From: Paracoccaceae bacterium
GTDB lineage: Bacteria > Pseudomonadota > Alphaproteobacteria > Rhodobacterales > Rhodobacteraceae
Assembly: GCA_013373325.1 (NCBI GenBank)
Contig: JABXIA010000136.1
Span: forward strand, 1 to 37,084
Direction of reading: 5' to 3'
DNA length: 37,084 bases
Position 1 is the first letter of the stretch. Each line of letters begins with the position of its first letter. Made by a program: the position numbers and the translations under genes. Under the pieces are notes generated by a model. That model did no database searches and was not told the origin of the DNA. It was given only the letters and a program-made list of their open reading frames with translations. Shown piece by piece: positions 32,818 through 37,084 of this stretch.

Positions 32818-32850
32818 ATTTTCAATCTCTTAGACTGAATTTTCAATCTC
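32818..32850 (+). repeat. 12-bp direct repeat after the sugar kinase gene
   Basis: ATTTTCAATCTC occurs at 32818-32829 and again at 32839-32850. The copies start 21 bp apart, about two turns of the helix, so a protein could bind both on one face. The segment is A+T-rich within GC-rich DNA. Purpose unknown; it may be a regulatory site or a remnant. Confidence 0.5.
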
Positions 32851-32905
32851 CCGCGTTCCGAACCGAAGGGGCAGGCACGGCTGCAGGCAGCCAAGGCAAC
32901 CGGAA

Positions 32906-32924
32906 AGGTTTCGCAGCGAAACCT
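32906..32924. other. parS-like palindrome, copy 1
   Basis: AGGTTTCGCAGCGAAACCT is a perfect palindrome with 9-bp arms around a central A. Six copies of its 15-bp core GTTTCGCAGCGAAAC occur near parAB and nowhere else that I see in the window, the pattern expected of ParB-binding parS sites. Confidence 0.85.
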
Positions 32925-33017
32925 CACTGGTGTGCGTTACCTCCGGCTAGCCGGAAGCCCGGCCAGAAACAAACCGATCAATGAGCAGATCTGCGGTTCG
33001 GCCCCTTGGCCGGGTAC

Positions 33018-33036
33018 AGGTTTCGCAGCGAAACCC
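33018..33036. other. parS-like palindrome, copy 2
   Basis: AGGTTTCGCAGCGAAACCC, one mismatch at the last base relative to copy 1; the 15-bp core is intact. Its centre is 112 bp from copy 1. Confidence 0.83.
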
Positions 33037-33142
33037 AGGCAGATCACCTCATCCGCGGCGGACTGCTGCGCCGGGTCTGCCGGGCTGCCCCTCAGTCCTG
33101 TCTGCTGCCCGCCGCAGCACTTTGGCACAGTGGATTGGTCTG

Positions 33143-33161
33143 AGGTTTCGCAGCGAAACCT
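33143..33161. other. parS-like palindrome, copy 3
   Basis: A perfect copy of AGGTTTCGCAGCGAAACCT, 125 bp centre to centre from copy 2. Confidence 0.85.
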
Positions 33162-33243
33162 CCCCCGGCGCAACGCCGCAGGCGGCCCCGGATGCAGCTT
33201 GCGGGGCTTGGGGTCGTGCCGCCTCGCCTGTCAATTGGGCCGT

Positions 33244-33262
33244 AGGTTTCGCAGCGAAACCT
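33244..33262. other. parS-like palindrome, copy 4
   Basis: A perfect copy. The flanking T and A extend it to a 21-bp palindrome (33243-33263). It lies 101 bp from copy 3. Confidence 0.85.
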
Positions 33263-33304
33263 ATGCCGCCCGGGCACTCTTTGGCGGGGGCCTCCAGCAA
33301 AGAA

Positions 33305-33330
33305 AAACCCCGGCCTTTCAGCCGGGGTTT
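33305..33330 (-). terminator. Rho-independent terminator of parAB
   Basis: On the minus strand, downstream of the parB stop (33364), AAACCCCGGC pairs with GCCGGGGTTT in a perfect 10-bp stem with a 6-base loop (plus-strand arms 33305-33314 and 33321-33330). The U-rich run TTTCTTT follows in the leftward direction. This is a good intrinsic terminator. Its promoter-proximal arm overlaps the fifth parS-like site. Confidence 0.8.
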
Positions 33331-33343
33331 CGCAGCGAAACCT
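33325..33343. other. parS-like palindrome, copy 5, overlapping the terminator
   Basis: GGGTTTCGCAGCGAAACCT: the core is intact, and the first base is G instead of A. The six bases 33325-33330 also belong to the parB terminator stem, which explains the variant. It is 81 bp from copy 4 and 21 bp beyond the parB stop. Confidence 0.82.
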
Positions 33344-33363
33344 CTGATGCGGCCCCTGCCCGC

Positions 33364-34458
33364 TCAGCCCTGCTCCAGCAGGTGGCGGACGTTTTCCATC
33401 ACCGCGTCCACCAGATCGGAGGTGACATTGCTGCCGTGAAAGCGGATCGCGTAGCCGTTGGGCCCGCTTTCGCGTTCGATGGAGATGCCGTTGGCCAGCC
33501 GGGTGCGGCGGCTCTTCTCGACCTTCTGCGCGGTTTTGGGGCGGCCGCCGCGGGCCGGGTCCTGAGGGGCGCCTTCGGCCTGTTCAATGAACTGCAGCAG
33601 CGCGTCCCATTCCTCTGCCGCGGAGCGCGCGCCTGCGGCCTCCAGCGCGGCGCGCATCACCTCGGCGGTGCCGGTGCGCAGCGCGGCGGCCAGCCGCAGG
33701 CACTGGCGCTCGTTGAGGCCGGTGGCATAGGCCAGCATGTCGCCCAGCTCCTCATGGATCAGCGCAAAGGAGCGGATCTTGGAGCGCTTGGCCTTGGAGG
33801 CGTGCTGGAACAGCACCGCCACCGCGTCGTCGACATTCTGAAAGATGCCGTCATGCACCGCCGAGGCCGCCGCGCGGCCGCGCTCATACTGGCTGAGGCC
33901 GGAGCGGATCTCGTTCTCCTCGATCATCGACACCAGCGCATTGGCGATGCTGCCGGGCTCGCGGATGAAGGCGGGGATGGTCTGGAACCGTTCGCCGCCG
34001 CTCATGGCATTGAGGCGGCGGATGGCGGACAGGCGGCGGTAGCCGGAGACCAGCGCGTATTTACCCGCATCCTCGGGGTTCAGCGGCTCGAAGACCTCGA
34101 TCGGCAGGCGCAGCCCGTTTGCGGAGATCGAGGCCATCAGCTCTTGCATCTCGTCCTCATCCAGCACGATGCGGTCCCGGTTGAGGGCGTCCGCGGTGAT
34201 GTCCTCCAGCGGCAGCTCCACCGCCACCAGGCCCTTGCCCTCGGCGGCGCGCAGCCGTTCGGCGTCAGCCTTGTCCCGCGCGGCCGCCTCGCGGTCGGCC
34301 TGGGGCAGGGGGCTGGCGTGGCGGGCGGCGTCGGCCACCACATCGGCAATAGGCGGGCGCAGGCCCGCGGGGCCGCGAGCGAGGTCGCGGTCGATGCCGG
34401 CCTCGATTTCCTTCAGCGCCTCGGGAGAGGGGGTTTCAAGCTGTCTGCGGCGTGCCAT
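33364..34458 (-). CDS. parB: Plasmid partition protein ParB
   Basis: A 364-residue ParB. The N-terminal ~75 residues are a polar, Arg/Ala-rich region with possible ParA-contact function. The ParB/Srx domain (about 78-195) has VAVELPLEDITADALN, GLRLPIEVFEPL, the nucleotide-binding box VSGYRRLSAIRRL (139-151), where CTP contacts are made in ParB proteins, and EENEIRSGLSQYERGRA. A helix-turn-helix region for parS binding follows (about 195-260). It should load on the parS palindromes and slide as a clamp. The ribosome-binding site GAGGA lies inside the end of parA, and the two genes overlap by 23 bases, so they are co-translated. Confidence 0.93.
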   Translation of the reverse strand: MARRRQLETPSPEALKEIEAGIDRDLARGPAGLRPPIADVVADAARHASPLPQADREAAARDKADAERLRAAEGKGLVAVELPLEDITADALNRDRIVLDEDEMQELMASISANGLRLPIEVFEPLNPEDAGKYALVSGYRRLSAIRRLNAMSGGERFQTIPAFIREPGSIANALVSMIEENEIRSGLSQYERGRAAASAVHDGIFQNVDDAVAVLFQHASKAKRSKIRSFALIHEELGDMLAYATGLNERQCLRLAAALRTGTAEVMRAALEAAGARSAAEEWDALLQFIEQAEGAPQDPARGGRPKTAQKVEKSRRTRLANGISIERESGPNGYAIRFHGSNVTSDLVDAVMENVRHLLEQG

Positions 34459-35860
34459 CTGCTCTGTCCTCTTTTGGGGTCTGTTCTGCCTGCTCCATCT
34501 GCTGATCGCGCCACCAGCTGCCGATCAGAAGCTCCTTGAATTCCGCATAGGTGCGGTCGAACACCTCGCGGCCGCGCACATAGGTCTCGCGGTTGAAGTT
34601 GCGGTAGTCCGCCTCGTAGATGCCGGACACGCTTTCGCCGGCCTGGCCGACGAGGGCGGTGTAGTCCTGGCGGTAGGCGTTCATCATGTCGCCGAAATAG
34701 GCCTGGATCACATTGGCCAGGTCGCTTTGCTGGCTGGCGTCAAAGCGGGTGATCAGGGCACGCACCACGTCCCATTCGAACTTCATCTCCGGCAGCCCTG
34801 CGCGGCGGCGGCCGGCGTTCTCGCCGTCCTCGATAGAAGCGAAGGTGGAATAGAGCATGTCAAAGAAGCGGCCCGTCGAGTCGAACTCCAGAAAGGACGC
34901 GCCCAGCGGCACCATCAGGATGTCGGCGGCGGCGAGCGCGTTGATGGTGAGGTAGCCGAGGGCAGGGGGGGTATCCAGCAGCACAATGTCATAGTCATCA
35001 AGCGCGCCGCCGGCCTCCAGCGCGTTGGTCAGCGCATCCCACAGCGCCCAATTGCGCAGCCCCATGCGCCAGACCGGGATCTGGAATTCGGCCCAGTAGA
35101 GATTCAGCTGCGCGCCGATGAGGTCGATGTTGGGCCAGTGGGTTTTCTGGACCACGTTTCGCAGCGAAACCTCCCGCGCCTCGGTCAGAGTCTCATCCAG
35201 CGGAATAGAGTCTAATCCAGAGGCGGCGCGGACCTTGTTCTCGGCCTCGACCGCCTCGGCGTAGTCGCGGGCAAGAAGGGGGAAGACGGTCTGCCATTCA
35301 TCGGCCACCTGGCCGCCGAGGATCGAGGTCATGGAGCCCTGGCTGTCGAGGTCGACCACCAGCACCTTGTAGCCGTCAAGCGCGGCGGACATCGCCAGAT
35401 GGGCGGCAGTGGAGGTCTTGCCGACGCCGCCCTTGAAGTTGGCGACTGCGACGACCTTGGCGGGCAGCCCCTCCGGGCGGTAGGGGCGGTATTCCTTGGT
35501 CGCGATGCCTTCGGAGGCGAAATGGTCGCGCAGCTTCAGCACCTCCTCCAGCGTGAACCACTTGGAGCCGCTGGCGCCCTCGCCCTGGGGCAGATCGGGG
35601 TTCTTGTTCAGCACCCGGCGCAGGTGGGCGGGGGCCACGGGGATCAGGTAGCGGGTAATCTCCCAGGTGGAGAACTTGCGCAGCCGCTTGCGGCCGTCGG
35701 GGGCATAGCCGCGCTTGGCCAGATCGTCGCGTCCGCGGCCTGCAAATGCGGCGGCCTTGGCAAATCTGGCGGTGTCCACGAGATCGCCAAGCTTGGCCGC
35801 TGCTGCCTCCGGATCGAGGTTGAAATAGGGGGGCAGGGGGGTGTCAGGTTTCTTTGCCAT
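34436..35860 (-). CDS. parA: Plasmid partition ATPase ParA
   Basis: A 474-residue ParA of the longer type. The N-terminal ~120 residues include a helix-turn-helix region (STWEITRYLIPVAPAHLRRV, KWFTLEEVLKLRDHF), as in P1-type ParA, which represses its own promoter. The ATPase has a deviant Walker A NFKGGVGKTSTAAHL near residue 145, the motif VLVVDLDSQGSMTSILGG, and Walker B-like IVLLDTPPALGYLTINAL. I use the ATG at 35860, with AAGG/GAGG upstream; the longer reading runs into A+T-rich intergenic DNA. It positions replicons by moving over nucleoid DNA in response to ParB-parS. A parS-like site lies inside the gene at 35154-35172. Divergent from rep. Confidence 0.93.
   Translation of the reverse strand: MAKKPDTPLPPYFNLDPEAAAAKLGDLVDTARFAKAAAFAGRGRDDLAKRGYAPDGRKRLRKFSTWEITRYLIPVAPAHLRRVLNKNPDLPQGEGASGSKWFTLEEVLKLRDHFASEGIATKEYRPYRPEGLPAKVVAVANFKGGVGKTSTAAHLAMSAALDGYKVLVVDLDSQGSMTSILGGQVADEWQTVFPLLARDYAEAVEAENKVRAASGLDSIPLDETLTEAREVSLRNVVQKTHWPNIDLIGAQLNLYWAEFQIPVWRMGLRNWALWDALTNALEAGGALDDYDIVLLDTPPALGYLTINALAAADILMVPLGASFLEFDSTGRFFDMLYSTFASIEDGENAGRRRAGLPEMKFEWDVVRALITRFDASQQSDLANVIQAYFGDMMNAYRQDYTALVGQAGESVSGIYEADYRNFNRETYVRGREVFDRTYAEFKELLIGSWWRDQQMEQAEQTPKEDRADGTPQTA
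35154..35172. other. parS-like palindrome, copy 6, inside parA
   Basis: ACGTTTCGCAGCGAAACCT: the 15-bp core is intact and one outer base is changed. It encodes part of parA (EVSLRNVVQ region). It is about 1.8 kb from the main cluster. Keeping the exact core within a coding sequence suggests it is bound by ParB. Confidence 0.75.
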
Positions 35861-36042
35861 GTGCCTTATGCCTCGGGTAGATCGCCTGTTTGGCGTGTTA
35901 TCCCGGTTTTTGTCGCACATCCTGGGCAGAAGGTGAATCATTATCTGGCAGCGCATCTGTTTTCCGCTGCCGTCCGTATCGCGCGGAATATATGACTCTT
36001 TTCCCCAATAATGACTATCGCACAAACAAGTTGAAATGTTGT

Positions 36043-36070
36043 GAATCTTTGATTCAGTTTAGAATCTTTG
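36043..36070 (+). repeat. 9-bp direct repeat GAATCTTTG with an embedded dyad
   Basis: GAATCTTTG occurs at 36043-36051 and 36062-36070, 19 bp apart. The first copy is part of the palindrome GAATC-TTT-GATTC (36043-36055). It lies in the A+T-rich part of the origin region, between parA and rep, and could be an operator for ParA or for Rep autoregulation. Confidence 0.45.
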
Positions 36071-36134
36071 GGTCCCGTTAGTGTATTAATATCATATACT
36101 TAGATGTGTTTGAGGACCTGTCTCCGGTATCAAA

Positions 36135-36360
36135 GGGACCCGTTTACAGGGGCATTGGTACCCGTCTGCAGGAACAAGGGGCCCGATTCGCAGGAGGACA
36201 GGCACCCGCGACTCAGGACGGCCAAAACGGGCGGTTTCGGGGGCCAGAATAGCCCGGAACGCGAGGTTTGGGGGGCTGATTTGCGGGAAATTCCGTGTGC
36301 CCCGCCTAAAGGTACCCGTTTGCGGGATGGTGCTCTCCCGTAAAAGGGTGCCCAAAGCAG
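36135..36360 (+). repeat. Iteron-like repeats upstream of rep
   Basis: Related units with the pattern (G/T)ACCCGTNTGCAGGA recur: GGGACCCGTTTACAGGGGC at 36135, GGTACCCGTCTGCAGGAAC at 36157, a variant around 36178-36195 (GCCCGATTCGCAGGA), and GGCACCCGCGACTCAGGA at 36201. They are spaced 21-23 bp, about two helical turns. Another unit is at 36311 (GGTACCCGTTTGCGGGA), an inverted one at about 36335-36354, and a partial TTTGCGGGA at 36280. The spacing and position match iterons bound by Rep_3 initiators. The copies are degenerate, so the exact unit is uncertain. Confidence 0.6.
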
Positions 36361-36452
36361 GATTGAGCGCGGGTGCCTTTTCCGCCATAGTACCCCTGAG
36401 AGCAGAACCCGGAGAGTCGCAAAGACCGGAGCGGGCGCAAAAGGGCAGGGCG

Positions 36453-37084
36453 ATGGACGCTGACAACATCCCGCACAGCAAGCTGACAGGCCCCCTGCGC
36501 CGGGGGTCGGTGAAGAAGAACGTGGCCGCCATCCATGTCTCCGGCAAGCTGACGCTGCTGCAGCGCAAGCTGTCGAACGTGCTGTTGCTCAATGCCTATG
36601 ACGCGCTGGTCACCAAGCCCAAGCATCAGATCGACGCGCAGACGCTGTGCCTGATGGTGGGCTACAACTCCAACGACATGGAGACGCTGAAGCAGTCGCT
36701 GCGCTCATTGGCGGAGACGGTGGCCGAGTGGGACATGCTGGATGAACAGGGGCGGCAGGAATGGGGCGTCAGCTCGCTGCTCTCGTATGCCAAGCTGTCC
36801 GGCGGGGTCTGCGAATATGCCTATAGCCCCGCGCTGGCGGAGAAGCTGCACGACCCCAAGGTCTTTGCCCTGATCAATCTGAACATCCAGCGGCGGTTCA
36901 CCAGCGGCCATGCGCTGGCGCTGTATGAAAACTGCTACCGCTTTGTGCGCACCGGCTCGACCGGCTGGTGGGACATTGCGCTGTTCCGCCGCCTGATGGG
37001 GGTGGATGGCAGCGCCTATTACGAGAGCTTCAAGCATCTCAATGCCAAGATCATCAAGCCGGCGGTGGCGGAGGTGAACAAGAC
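36453..37084 (+). CDS. Plasmid replication initiator, Rep_3 family (3' end beyond window)
   Basis: The reading frame is open from the ATG at 36453 to the window end: 210 codons plus two bases. The sequence matches Rep_3 (RepB-type) initiators: KKNVAAIHVSGKLTLLQRKL, SNVLLLNAYDAL, the first winged-helix domain with LCLMVGYNSNDMETLKQSL, and the second with ALALYENCYRFVRTGSTGWW and LFRRLMGVDGSAYYESF. These proteins bind iterons and open the origin. AAGGGCAGGG lies just upstream of the ATG. Divergent from parAB, with the iteron array between. Of the known Roseobacter replicon types it fits the RepB-like class, a call made by family memory only. Confidence 0.88.
   Translation, partial: MDADNIPHSKLTGPLRRGSVKKNVAAIHVSGKLTLLQRKLSNVLLLNAYDALVTKPKHQIDAQTLCLMVGYNSNDMETLKQSLRSLAETVAEWDMLDEQGRQEWGVSSLLSYAKLSGGVCEYAYSPALAEKLHDPKVFALINLNIQRRFTSGHALALYENCYRFVRTGSTGWWDIALFRRLMGVDGSAYYESFKHLNAKIIKPAVAEVNK

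Larger units (their letters stand above)
32791..33363. other. Centromere-like region between sugar kinase and parB
   Basis: Apart from five 19-bp palindromes, a 12-bp direct repeat near the left end and the parB terminator, this 573-base stretch holds no credible gene. The long rightward reading frame that crosses it is antisense to parB and built from the palindromes. It separates the metabolic operon from the partition genes and is best read as the plasmid centromere. Confidence 0.75.
35861..36452. other. Putative replication origin and divergent parA/rep promoter region
   Basis: This 592-base gap lies between divergent parA and rep. The left part (35861-36110) is relatively A+T-rich, with a run of A/T at about 36081-36110 suitable for strand opening, a 7-bp inverted repeat GGCAGCG/CGCTGCC at 35947-35971, and a 9-bp repeat GAATCTTTG at 36043 and 36062. 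The right part (36130-36420) is GC-rich with iteron-like repeats. No open reading frame in it looks coding. Origins of Rep_3 replicons commonly lie beside rep in this arrangement. Confidence 0.65.

Noticed and set aside
32906-33343. CRISPR array
   Set aside because: Five repeats with 62-106 bp between them might suggest one, but the repeats are short perfect palindromes, the spacers are unequal, no cas genes are present, and a sixth copy lies inside parA beside parB. parS is the better reading.
32932-34539. 535-codon rightward frame over the parS array and parB
   Set aside because: It is antisense to ParB and reads through the palindromes, producing repeated FRSET/FAAKP strings.
1-37084. tRNA, rRNA, insertion sequences or phage genes
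   Set aside because: I found no tRNA-like cloverleaf, no transposase, integrase or phage protein among the reading frames, and no long terminal inverted repeats.

Overview
The window is GC-rich, densely coded DNA from an alphaproteobacterium, most likely a member of the Roseobacter group (Rhodobacterales; Leisingera/Phaeobacter/Ruegeria-like). This rests on the protein families, codon bias and gene order, not on a database search. The right end holds a plasmid-type maintenance unit: a Rep_3-family initiator, divergent parAB, palindromic parS-like sites and an iteron-like origin. The whole window is therefore probably part of an extrachromosomal replicon (plasmid or chromid).

Layout. (1) 1-1905, minus: the N-terminal 635 residues of a secreted, repeat-rich autotransporter-type adhesin, cut by the window edge. 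(2) 2245-16288, plus: a type VI secretion (T6SS) cluster in the order PAAR tip protein, a DUF6931-like protein, tagH (FHA), tssA, tssB, tssC, hcp, tssE, tssF, tssG, clpV. It ends with two overlapping genes for membrane proteins that look like an effector/immunity pair. The genes tssJ, tssK, tssL, tssM and vgrG are not in the window, so the system must be completed from elsewhere. (3) 16294-23945: an envelope module. On the minus strand are a membrane-anchored lytic transglycosylase, a periplasmic caspase-like protein with a peptidoglycan-binding-like domain, and a DUF1036 protein. On the plus strand are a Pro/Ala-rich anchored protein, a Cys-containing secreted protein, a TolQ/ExbB-type proton channel, two ExbD-type proteins (one with Asn in place of the key Asp) and a TonB-like protein with a DUF4384-like C-terminus. 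(4) 23963-32790: a LysR regulator divergent from a ugpBAEC-ugpQ operon for glycerol-3-phosphate/glycerophosphodiester uptake and hydrolysis. This continues into a HAD hydrolase, a D-lyxose/D-mannose isomerase and a PfkB sugar kinase. (5) 32791-37084: five parS-like sites, parB, parA (with a sixth site inside it), an origin region with iterons, and the start of the rep gene.

How it fits together. The T6SS genes encode sheath, tube, part of the baseplate and the recycling ATPase. The adjoining envelope module encodes peptidoglycan-cutting, peptidoglycan-binding and proton-motive-force-driven components that could open or remodel the cell wall, possibly for T6SS or adhesin assembly; this link is inferred from position only. 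The ugp operon would import phosphodiesters and split them into glycerol-3-phosphate and an alcohol, and the last two enzymes could feed a released or co-imported sugar into central metabolism.

The most interesting unexplained signals are: a strong stem in the tssB leader whose loop can also pair with the tssB ribosome-binding site; the candidate effector/immunity pair; the caspase-like/ExbD(Asp)/ExbD(Asn)/TonB-like envelope module; and the parS array, one copy of which shares bases with the parB terminator.
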